The position numbers were made by a program, and so were the translations under genes. Shown one piece after another: positions 1 to 6,835 of a stretch of DNA of 8,725 nt (positions are counted from its first letter, which is position 1; every line of letters begins with the position of its first letter). Below the pieces are notes generated by a model. The model worked only from the letters and a program-made list of their open reading frames with translations, was not told the DNA's origin and did no database searches. Source of the DNA: Holophaga sp. (lineage in GTDB: Bacteria; Acidobacteriota; Holophagae; Holophagales; Holophagaceae). The stretch lies in contig JADKBC010000038.1 of NCBI GenBank assembly GCA_016715205.1, forward strand, positions 1 to 8,725, in the 5' to 3' direction.

Positions 1-78
1 TGGCTTTTCTTCAATTGCAATGATTTCGCCCAATCCATAAGACCAATGGATAACTTTGTCGCCAATCAGATAGGTCAT
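1..78 (-). CDS. CarD-like transcriptional regulator, N-terminal 26 residues only
   Basis: The minus-strand reading begins at an ATG at 78 and runs off the left edge. The first residues, MTYLIGDKVIHWSYGLGEI, match the opening of the CarD/CdnL/TRCF RNA-polymerase-interacting domain, where a hydrophobic strand leads into GDKVxHxxxGxGxI. Proteins of this family bind the RNA polymerase beta subunit and stabilise open promoter complexes. An AGAGG Shine-Dalgarno sequence (85-89) lies 6 nt before the start and supports it. The gene follows the beta-propeller lipoprotein on the same strand, with a strong terminator hairpin between them, so it is probably transcribed separately. Only about 26 codons are visible, so a TRCF/Mfd N-terminus or another member of the superfamily cannot be excluded. 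The short length and strong SD favour a stand-alone CarD-like protein. Confidence 0.72.
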   Translation of the reverse strand, partial: MTYLIGDKVIHWSYGLGEIIAIEEKP

Positions 79-133
79 TTTGTACCTCTTTCATAAACTT
101 GCTTTGATGTGTACCGGGACTTTTTCTGGGCTG

Positions 134-171
134 AAAAAAATACGCCGCCATTCAAACAAGAATGGCGGCGT
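134..171 (-). terminator. Rho-independent terminator after the beta-propeller gene
   Basis: A perfect 12-bp stem (142-153 paired with 160-171, sequence ACGCCGCCATTC) closes a 6-nt loop. On the minus strand it is followed after one base by seven consecutive T (140-134). There is no T tract on the other side, so it acts only on minus-strand transcripts. It ends transcription of the propeller lipoprotein and lies in the gap before the CarD-like gene. The propeller reading frame as it stands runs through this hairpin, which argues that its true stop was lost by a frameshift. Confidence 0.85.
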
Positions 172-209
172 GTGGTTTCAAAGCACGAATCTGGAAAACG
201 TCCAGACAA

Positions 210-218
210 ATTATACCA
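210..218 (-). promoter_or_regulatory. Possible extended -10 promoter for the CarD-like gene
   Basis: The minus strand reads TGGTATAAT here, a consensus -10 hexamer (210-215) with the TGn extension. No good -35 is seen at 16-18 bp, which is tolerable for an extended -10. Transcription would start near 203, upstream of the hairpin at 134-171, so that hairpin would lie in the leader of the CarD-like mRNA. The match could be chance. Confidence 0.35.
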
Positions 219-240
219 CGGATCGGGTTTTTCAGGGGTC

Positions 241-1684
241 TTAAACATCCATTTAGCGTAATCACCGCTGAGGGTGTCGATGAAGGCGTGGTTCGTGCCG
301 CCGGGATGGCTGATGCGCAGTTCCCAACTGCTGCCGTTCTGGCCAAAATAGGCAAAACGCTGGTTATCCACCCAGGTGATATTGCGCAGCGAGCTGGGCT
401 CGGAGGCCATGATGGCGGCTGGCTGCCCGATGCTGCCCAGATAAATACCCATGCGCGGCCCGCCGTAGATGGTGTACATGAAGTGCTGTGAATCGGGCGC
501 CCAGCCGTTGAAGTTCAAGGATTCGCCGCTGTCGTACACCAGAGCGCCGCTGGAATCTGGATTTGCCAGGCGCAGCTCATTGATATTGGCCGTCCGTTCT
601 CCAACCATCATGGCGTACAGCACATGCTGCAGGTCGGGTGCGAAGGCGTTATCGGGCCAGGCAAATGGCATGGCCTGGATGTTGCCCAGCAGAACAGCCG
701 GAGTGCCATCTGTAGGAATTCGCCACAGCCCGGTGGGCGGCAGGGGATCGTTCATGGTCTCGGCGGGGGGGATCGCCACCCGCAGTGAGCCAGAATCGGC
801 GGCCCAGACAGGCACCGGATGATACTGGTATTCGCTGAATGTGCCAACCAGAGGGAATGTCAGGACATCCCGGCGTAGATTGCTGCCATCCGCGTTGACC
901 AGGCTGATGCTTTGCGGGTTGGAGAGGGCGATCTGCTTCCCGTTTGGGGAGTAATAGAAAAATCCGCCCTGCTCCGGCTCAAAAAGCACAGACTTTGCAA
1001 GGCTGTCAGCGTTGACCAGGCGCAGGTCGTGATTGAGACAAACCCGGGCACTTCAAAAACGGCGGGTTGGTGCTGTAGGCAGCTTCGTGGGTGCCCGGAC
1101 GCCAGGCGAACTGGGTGATCCCATGCCGGGGATGCCTTCCGGGCGCAGGGCAGCCATTCATCAGGCTGCCGACCAGGACTCGCTCATTGGTGGCGCCGCT
1201 GGTATTCACCACCCACAGTTCCTGGCGATAATAATCTGCCGGGTGATGCCGGGTATAGGCGATCATGGCGGCATCCGGCGAAATACGCACGTCCCAGGCG
1301 TCGCCGCTGCTGGTCAGACCGACCAGACCATTGCCCTCTGTCCACAGATAGACGTTGCCGTCCTTCACGTAGGCGATGCGCACCACTGGGGAAGCAGTGG
1401 GCAGGGGCGGCGTGTCGGTTGGCTGCGCCGTTGGTGGGGCATCAGTTGGGGCAGGGTCGGTTGGCGGGATGGGCGCTTCGGTTGGATTGGCGGTTGCGGT
1501 TGGGACAACTTCTTCAGGAGCGGCAGTAATGGCGGCTGGCGGTGCTTGGGCTGCCAGAACGGTGGCGGGCTGGAGTGGCAGGGTTGGTGGCCTGGTTGGC
1601 TGGAGCGCCGACTGCCAGGCAGGCGGTTATGATCAGGAAGACACCCAGACAGAGCGTTAAGGATAATATGGATTTTTTGGACAT
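241..1684 (-). CDS. Lipoprotein with Pro/Thr/Ala linker and PD40/TolB-type beta-propeller (frameshifted)
   Basis: The start is the ATG at 1684, with AAGGAG 7 nt upstream. Residues 1-22 form a lipoprotein signal (MSKK, hydrophobic core, then ITAC with Cys22 as lipid site), so the protein should be membrane-anchored on the outer face. Residues about 23-98 are a Pro/Thr/Ala-rich linker. From about residue 99 there are repeated strands of the PD40/TolB (WD40-like) type: ISPDAAMIAYTR, YSPNGKQIAL, FAPDLQHVLYAM and WAPDSQHFMYT, each the usual SPDGxxIAF-like hairpin. This is a ligand- or protein-binding propeller; no catalytic residues are seen. The frame breaks near 1567-1569 (C run), 1055-1059 (T run), 1033-1034 and 243. 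The last break probably removed a TAA at 241-243: read literally, the frame continues to 75, through the terminator and overlapping the CarD start. Intended length is about 480 residues. Confidence 0.72.
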
Positions 1685-1794
1685 CAAACAGCTCCTTGTT
1701 GGTCGATCTGGCAGCCCAATTGGCGCTCTTCTTTCTGTGACTGCCGGTAAAATATGTGGTTTCGTAATTTCGTTAGATTGAGACCGATTTTACT

Positions 1795-1805
1795 ACAAGC
1801 AGTTA
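1795..1805 (+). repeat. Left copy of an 11-bp direct repeat flanking the palindrome
   Basis: ACAAGCAGTTA is found here and again, identical, at 1893-1903. The copies lie 3 nt outside the left end and 6 nt outside the right end of the palindrome. The arrangement resembles a target-site duplication. Confidence 0.7.
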
Positions 1806-1808
1806 CCT

Positions 1809-1886
1809 TCTCAATAAAATGGGGTGTTGGGTGTTTTTTGTGGGCTTCGCCCGCAAAAAACACCCAACGTCCCCTTCTTATTGAGA
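1809..1886. repeat. 78-nt imperfect palindrome (REP- or MITE-like hairpin)
   Basis: The left arm (1809-1845) and right arm (1849-1886) are near-complete inverted repeats around a 3-nt TTC loop. The outer 9 bp (TCTCAATAA/TTATTGAGA) pair perfectly. There is then a small internal mismatch, a GGGG/CCCC block, a perfect 15-bp core (GTTGGGTGTTTTTTG, 1826-1840 with 1854-1868), a G-T wobble and GGGC/GCCC at the tip. It lies between two divergent genes about 125 and 170 bp from their starts, where a terminator has no obvious role. With the flanking direct repeat, this favours a small non-autonomous mobile or repetitive element. A cruciform or regulatory RNA is an alternative. Confidence 0.75.
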
Positions 1887-1892
1887 TGATAC

Positions 1893-1903
1893 ACAAGCAG
1901 TTA
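1893..1903 (+). repeat. Right copy of the 11-bp direct repeat
   Basis: Identical to 1795-1805 (ACAAGCAGTTA). With its partner it brackets an 87-bp segment holding the palindrome. Confidence 0.7.
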
Positions 1904-1945
1904 TGAAATCCTGTGGGAACCATTTCTATCGGATTGGCGTTATCA

Positions 1946-1973
1946 TTGCAGCCTACCATTTAATCAGTTTAAT
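1946..1973 (+). promoter_or_regulatory. Weak candidate promoter for the duplicated-domain lipoprotein
   Basis: TTGCAG (1946-1951) and TTTAAT (1968-1973) are spaced by 16 bp, giving 3/6 and 5/6 matches to the sigma-70 consensus. The implied start near 1980 would leave a leader of about 80 nt before the ATG at 2059. A second TTTAAT at 1959-1964 makes the assignment ambiguous. Confidence 0.25.
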
Positions 1974-2058
1974 CCCAGTTCGGTTTAGTTCGAAAAGAGG
2001 TTAATGTGCTGCTTTTTCCCTGATTTGGTGGCGAATTTTTTGGAAAAGGAATTTTCTT

Positions 2059-3267
2059 ATGATTGGAAAAAAAGTTTTTACCTCGATCCTGGCGATCGCA
2101 GTTGTGCTCACTGGCTGCAAATTTCCATCCCCGTCAGCGACAGGGATTCCGCAAACGGCTGCCGCCCAAACTGTTGCTGCCGCGCTTGCTTCTGCTCCGG
2201 CCACAGCGCCTCGACGCTCTGGGGTTCTTCCACCAGCACCTTTGCCTTTCCATCCGGACCCAAACAGCACGATTGAACCAACTGCAACCGTCATGGCTGC
2301 CACAGCCACACTCGAGCCCACTCAGGAGATATTCATTCCCACTCCGGCTGCGCCGATTTCTGACGGAGGCGCCGCAAATTATGTGGATGACCGCAGCACT
2401 GCCGCCCAGGTGATTGTTTCACTTTATAACGCTGTCAACCGTCACGAGTACCTGCGGGCATACAGCTATTGGCGCGATCGGCTAATTTGCTGGGCAGCTT
2501 CGATAGTTTTGCTGCCAGCTACGAAGATACAATCTCCGTGGCTCTGATCTTTGGCATTCTTTCTGCCGGGGCTGGCGCCGGGCAGATCTATTACAGTGTG
2601 CCGGTGGTGGTAAAAGCGACCACTGCCAACAACGGGCTGTCCATCAGGTTGGCTGCTATCTGGTTCCCCAATCACAGCCCGGCTTTATGGCGCTCCGCCC
2701 TTTGGCCCTATGGGCATCGAAACTGGAACTCTTGTTCCATTGGCCAGCAGTGTCAGTGAAGAAAACGCCCTGAAGGATGCCTGCAGCGGCTCTCCCAACG
2801 GCGGAATGCTCACCGCCGCCGAAGGCGCCAGCCTGGATATATCCAAAGTCAACTTCCTGGATAACCGCAGCGGCCCGCAGGAGACCGTCAGCTCTTTTCT
2901 GAACGCCCTGAATCTGAAACAGTATGTGCGGGCCTATTATTACATGCAGAACCCAAATGTGTTCCCTGGCGCATATGACCCCTTTGCGGCCGGCTACACC
3001 AACACTGAGGTGATCACCGCTACCTTTGGCACGGCCATCAGCGATGGCGCAGCTGGGAATATTTATTACAAACAGCCGGTGGGTATGCAGGTTCTGACGA
3101 CCAGCGGTGCGATGCAGTATTTCGTCGGCTGTTACAATCTGCACATTTCTCAGCCCGCAGTCCAGGCCACTCCGCCATTCAGTCCGTTGGGGATCACCGG
3201 CGGAACGTTTAAGGTAGTCACCACGGAGAGCGATATCCTCAATGGGTTGACGGCCGCCTGTAAATAA
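2059..3267 (+). CDS. Lipoprotein with two tandem copies of an unrecognised ~120-residue domain (frameshifted)
   Basis: The start ATG at 2059 follows an AAAGGA Shine-Dalgarno. Residues 1-20 are a lipoprotein signal ending VLTGC, with Cys20 as lipid site. A low-complexity Ala/Pro/Thr linker follows to about residue 106. Two homologous domains come next, at about residues 108-225 and 265-390. Both carry a (Y/F)(V/L)D(D/N)RS opening, a Y(L/V)RAY segment, a (S/P)FAA(S/G)Y segment, a G(Q/N)IYY strand, VGCY, and a Pro-rich PPFxPxGI ending. I do not recognise the family. The size, the surface anchor and the lack of conserved catalytic-looking residues suggest a binding or structural role. The frame breaks near 2479 (a base missing, giving RDPAN when restored), 2638 and 2685, then returns to the original frame. 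The stop is TAA at 3265-3267, only 14 bp from the converging ABC gene, with no hairpin in the gap. Confidence 0.72.
2380..2740 (+). repeat. First copy of the duplicated lipoprotein domain
   Basis: This segment encodes the first domain copy, from YVDDRS to the Pro-rich PPFGPMGI ending. It is interrupted by three frameshifts. Similarity to the second copy is clear in protein but modest in DNA, so the duplication is old. Confidence 0.7.
2854..3230 (+). repeat. Second copy of the duplicated lipoprotein domain
   Basis: This segment encodes the second copy, from FLDNRS through YVRAYYYM, PFAAGY, GNIYYKQPV and VGCYNL to PPFSPLGI. Its frame is intact, which makes it the better query for a profile search. 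Confidence 0.7.
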
Positions 3268-3281
3268 CCTCCAGAAATCTC

Positions 3282-5113
3282 TTACCCGGGTTCACCCTGC
3301 CAGAGGCGCTGCATTTCTTCGCAGGTTTCAAGCAGACTGTCCAGGCTGCCCTGGGCTTCGATCTTGCCGTTTTTTAGAACGGTAATCAGGTCGGCACGGC
3401 GCGGGGCCGGGCGGCGGTGGGTGGCTACCAGGCAGGTCGCACCGGCGGCCTGCTCGAACACCCCGCTCCCCAGAGCTGGTGTTCGGTTTCTACATCAGGG
3501 CGCTGGAGAGATCGTCCAGTACTAGCAGTTCGGGCTGGCGCACAAACATGCGGGCTGCCGCAGCGCGCTGGCGCTGACCTCCCGAGATCTTGACACCCTT
3601 TGATCCGACGACCGTTTCCAGCCCATGTTCCAGGTCGGCCAGGTCTTTGTCCAGCACGGCCAGGCGCACTGCGCCAGGGATGTCGGCTTTGTCTTCGGGC
3701 AGGCCCATCAGGATGTTGTCTTTGAGGGTTTCGCTAAAGAGCAGCGGCACCTGAGAGGTGTAGGCTGTGCGGGGCGGGATGAAGAAGTTGGCCGGATCGG
3801 TGACCAGTTGACCATTCCAGTAGGTTTCTCCGGCCTGGGCCGGCAGCAGCCCGAGCAGCGCTCGCAGCAGTGTGGTTTTGCCCGAGCCGATCCGCCCTGT
3901 GATCACCGTGAATGAGCCGCGCTGAATGTTCAAATCCACCCCTCCAATGCCGCGGCTGGTATCGGGATAGATGTAGGTCAGGCCGCGAACCTCCAGGTTT
4001 TCCAGATGGTGAGCCGGGGTTTTGGGGGTGTAGGGCACGGCTGGAGGCTCGCCGGTGATATAGACCGGGCTGTGCCTGACCAGGCTGAGCGGTTCGGCGC
4101 CCTGCAGCAGGGTGATCATGCGCGCCAGGGCGACGCCGGCCTGCTTGAAGCGCGCCCAGAGCACGCCCGTCATTGCTGTGAATTCGGTGGTGTAGCCCAG
4201 GTAATAGATGAAAAGCGAAAAATCACCCAGCGAGATGACCGGGGTGCCCGATGCAGCCGCAGCGCTGGGGCTCAATGACTGGGCCACCAGGAGCAAAATC
4301 ACACCGGTGATGATATTCATAAAGTTCCAGATGGTCGACTCGATGAAAGCCATGTACAGCCGTTCGGTAATCGCAGCTTTGCGCCGGTTTTCATTCAGGC
4401 GTTCAAAACGGCGCATGACATTTTCTTCTGCTGTGGCAACCTTGACCGCCTGAGCTGCGCCAAATACTTCGCCAATGAAATCGGTCACTTTGCCGGCCGC
4501 TTTGCGGCTGGTCTGGCTGAATTTCTCGACATTTTTCATCGCCCAGTTGCCCAGCAGGGTCAGCAGCACGAAGGGGATATACCCAACCAGCGTAACTGTC
4601 GGGCTGATGCTGAGCATGGTGGAAAGCGCCATGCCGGCAAATAAGACCTGCCCGGAGAAAAAGGGCAGCTCGGCGGTAAACTGGGTGGCGCGGTCCACAT
4701 CATCGCGGAAACGGCTGATGGCTTCACCTGCCGACTGCGGCACTGCCCGGGCTCCCGGGCGTTCCAAAATGCGGGTGAGCAGATTTTTGCGCAGCAGCGC
4801 ACCTGAGCGGAAGGTGTACAGATTGTGAGCGTACATATCGGTCAAAATGATCACAGCCCGCACCACCATTTCGCCACCACCAGCACGGCAAATAACTCTG
4901 GGCTCCAGTCCGCTTGCCTGTGCCGCTGATGGTGTTGAAAAATTCACGCATCAGCAGCCCGGTGAGCTGCGGCAAAAAGGCGAAGATAAAGAGGCGCATG
5001 ATGACAATGCTGGTGAAGATCGGTCCAGAAAAGCGGATGATGGACCAGAAATACTGCCAGGTGCCGCTGGGGGCTTTTTCTCGGGTTTCAGACGGCTGTG
5101 GTTGAGTGCTCAT
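3282..5113 (-). CDS. ABC exporter half-transporter A, non-catalytic Walker B (frameshifted)
   Basis: This is a type I (MsbA-like) exporter subunit with an N-terminal transmembrane domain and a C-terminal ATPase domain, about 610 residues. The start ATG at 5113 overlaps the upstream subunit's TGA (ATGA), with GGAGG just upstream. TM1 is near residues 23-45. The ATPase has Walker A GRIGSGKT, a Q-loop at TSQVPL, signature KISGGQRQR, Walker B LLVLDDLSSAL and an H-loop in VATHRR. The residue after the Walker B Asp is Asp instead of the catalytic Glu, so its own ATP site should be degenerate, while its normal SGGQ completes the partner's active site. Breaks lie near 4901 (C run) and 4870 (A run), at about 3495 (restoring SALDVETE), and at two G runs near 3470 and 3463. 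The gene then continues to TAA at 3282-3284. The substrate is unknown. Confidence 0.82.
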
Positions 5114-6705
5114 ACCAGCACCTCCTCCATCCCGGTTTGGAGCAGATGGTAAAAGCGCGAGGCTGGGTCAGCGGCCAGCGTATGGCGCTCGCCAGCCTCC
5201 AGCGTCCGGCCATCGTCCAGGATCAGGATGTCATCGGCGCGCTGCACGGTGCCCAGACGGTGCGCCACGATGATGGCTGTCCGGTTCTTGACCAGTTTGT
5301 CCACGGCTCGCTCAATCAGGTGCTCGGTGGCCGGGTCGAGGCGTGAGGTGGCTTCATCCAGGATGATCAGCCCCGGGTTGCGCAGGAAGATGCGGGTAAA
5401 GGCCAGAAGCTGGGCCTCGCCTGCAGACAGGCCACCCCCACCTGACTCCAGCTCCGTATCCAGCCCGGCGGGCAGCGCAGCATACCATTCCCACAGTCCC
5501 AGGTCGCGCAGAGCCTGCAGCACAGCTTCGTCTGGGATGTTTGGGTCAAAGAAGGTCAAATTCGCGTACGGTGGCGTGGAAAGCTGGATATTCTGGGTGA
5601 CCATGCCTACCTTGCGCCGCAGCTCCTGGACCGGCAGCTCGCGCAGCGGCCTGCCGCCCAGCAAAATCTCACCTTGGCTGGTGTCGTATAACCGGAAAAG
5701 CAGGCGGGTGAGGGTGGTCTTGCCGGATCCGGTGCGCCCCAGCAGGCCGAGGACACGCCCTGGGGCAAGCTGAAAATCAATCCCACACAGTACCATTTCT
5801 TCTTCGGCTGGGGTTGGGTTGGGATCCTCTGGCTTTGTTTTTTGATCAGGCTGCTGATCCCCGGCTTTGCCGGGTAACCCGGAGTCTGCGTCGTGGTAGG
5901 CAAAAGAAACATTTTCAAACGCCACAGCCAGCGGACCTGGCGGCAGAACTGGCGCAGCGGGGGGCAGGAAACTGCCTTCGCCTTCAATCTTGCTCTGGAT
6001 TTGCTGAATGCCCATGACGCGCACCAGGCTGGCCCCGGCTTTTGCAGATCCTGAAACTGCTGGGTGATGCGTTCAGCGGCCAGCTGATCATATTGGTGTA
6101 GTAGATGATCATGTAAACCGAGCCCAGGGTGATGATGCCCGCCCGCAGCAGGCAGGTGCCTACCAGAGTGCAATGGCATTGCCGACTGCAAAGGGACCCA
6201 GGTGGTGTTCATCACAACCGCCCAGCGGAAACTGGCGGTGATGGTGATGCGCATCGGTTCGCGGGTCAGACGGTAAAGCGCTGCAGAACGTGGGCCACAC
6301 CATCATTGGCGCGGATATCTTCGGTGCCGTTCAGGCGTTCTTCGATGAATCCATACATATCGGCGCTGGTCTGGCGTTCTTTTTTTCCCAAAAAGGGCAC
6401 GGCAATGTTGACCATGCGCATCAGGATAGCCATTGTCAGGCCGACAAAGATGCTCAGAGAAAGGCTGACGCGCCAGTCTTCACGCAGCAGCACTACCAGT
6501 ACGCCGATGATCAGCAGCATATTGGCGAAAACCTGCAGGATGAACTGTCGAGGAAGATTCGCATAACCTGTAGGTTGGCGATCTGCAAGCCGATGCTGGT
6601 GAATAGAATTACTCCCAGACCGGTGATCCATACGCCGCGCCCTTTCAGGTAGCGGCGCAAAAAAGTGAGATATTGTTGTGCGCTGACGGTGGTTTTAGAT
6701 TCCAT
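5110..6705 (-). CDS. ABC exporter half-transporter B, catalytic Walker B, lacks TM2 region (frameshifted)
   Basis: First gene of the exporter operon, starting at the ATG at 6705 and ending in a TGA that overlaps subunit A. The N-terminus (MESKTTVSAQQYLTFL) leads into TM1 (about residues 26-46). The sequence then jumps directly to a helix resembling TM3 (FILQVFANMLLIIGVL), so about 90 residues holding TM2 and the first cytoplasmic loop are missing. The rest of the transmembrane domain is recognisable through breaks near 6276, 6193, 6163, 6069 and 6040. The ATPase domain is intact: A-loop FAYHD, an unusual hydrophilic insert of about 30 residues, Walker A GRTGSGKTT, Q-loop VTQNIQ, signature LSAGE (not LSGGQ), Walker B LIILDEATSRLD with catalytic Glu, and H-loop VAHR. 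This is the expected complement of subunit A in a heterodimer. As sequenced it could not fold as a normal six-helix domain. Confidence 0.8.
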
Positions 6706-6712
6706 AGGCGAA

Positions 6713-6718
6713 ATTATA
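6713..6718 (-). promoter_or_regulatory. -10 element for the ABC operon, implying a leaderless mRNA
   Basis: The minus strand has a perfect TATAAT whose last base is separated from the ATG at 6705 by only 7 nt (TTCGCCT). The expected transcription start therefore falls on or next to the start codon. There is no Shine-Dalgarno sequence. No clear -35 is seen. A second, plus-strand TATAAT lies 73 bp away in the same divergent region. Confidence 0.5.
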
Positions 6719-6790
6719 CCTTATTGGGACTTTGCTCTTGTGTAGATATTCACAACGCCTGGCCTGGCTTTTGTATTTGGCGGGAGCGGC

Positions 6791-6796
6791 TATAAT
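6791..6796 (+). promoter_or_regulatory. -10 element for the symporter/PHP operon
   Basis: A perfect TATAAT lies here, with a T-rich stretch around 6768-6776 as a poor -35. The expected start is near 6803, giving a leader of about 33 nt to the GTG at 6836, with an AGGAG Shine-Dalgarno at 6823-6827. This makes it a normally led counterpart to the divergent ABC promoter. Confidence 0.5.
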
Positions 6797-6835
6797 AGAG
6801 ATGTCCACCCAACCAGTTCAAAAGGAGCGAAACCT

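Larger units (their letters stand above)
1685..2058. other. Gene-free divergent intergenic region
   Basis: This 374-bp stretch separates the two divergent lipoprotein genes. I see no supportable gene on either strand. It contains a long palindrome (1809-1886), an 11-bp direct repeat around it, and a possible promoter for the plus-strand gene. The sequence is AT-richer than the neighbouring genes. The short frames that cross it run through the palindrome or into the neighbouring lipoprotein out of frame, and none looks like a protein. Confidence 0.6.

Noticed and set aside
1033..1632. Long plus-strand open frame rich in Gly and Trp
   Set aside because: It is the antisense of the propeller gene's Pro/Thr/Ala linker; the Gly/Trp richness is the complement of Pro/Thr/Ala codons. 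There is no SD or family resemblance.
1809..1886. Palindrome as a bidirectional transcription terminator
   Set aside because: It lies between divergent gene starts, where no transcript needs ending, and no T tract directly follows the stem on either strand. I cannot rule out attenuation of an unseen transcript.
1684..1959. Minus-strand open frame of 91 codons ending at the propeller start
   Set aside because: It runs straight through the palindrome at 1809-1886 and has no SD or recognisable protein character.
2004..2276. Plus-strand frame starting just before the second lipoprotein
   Set aside because: It overlaps the lipoprotein signal and linker in another frame. The lipoprotein has a proper SD and lipobox, while this frame has no coherent composition.
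2656..3144. Minus-strand open frame of 162 codons
   Set aside because: It is opposite the second lipoprotein domain, which is supported by its internal duplication.
3268..3281. Terminator between the convergent lipoprotein and ABC genes
   Set aside because: The gap is only 14 bp and contains no hairpin with a T tract.
5228..5773. Plus-strand open frame rich in Arg and Ser
   Set aside because: Antisense of the subunit B ATPase domain, whose Walker and signature motifs fix the coding strand.
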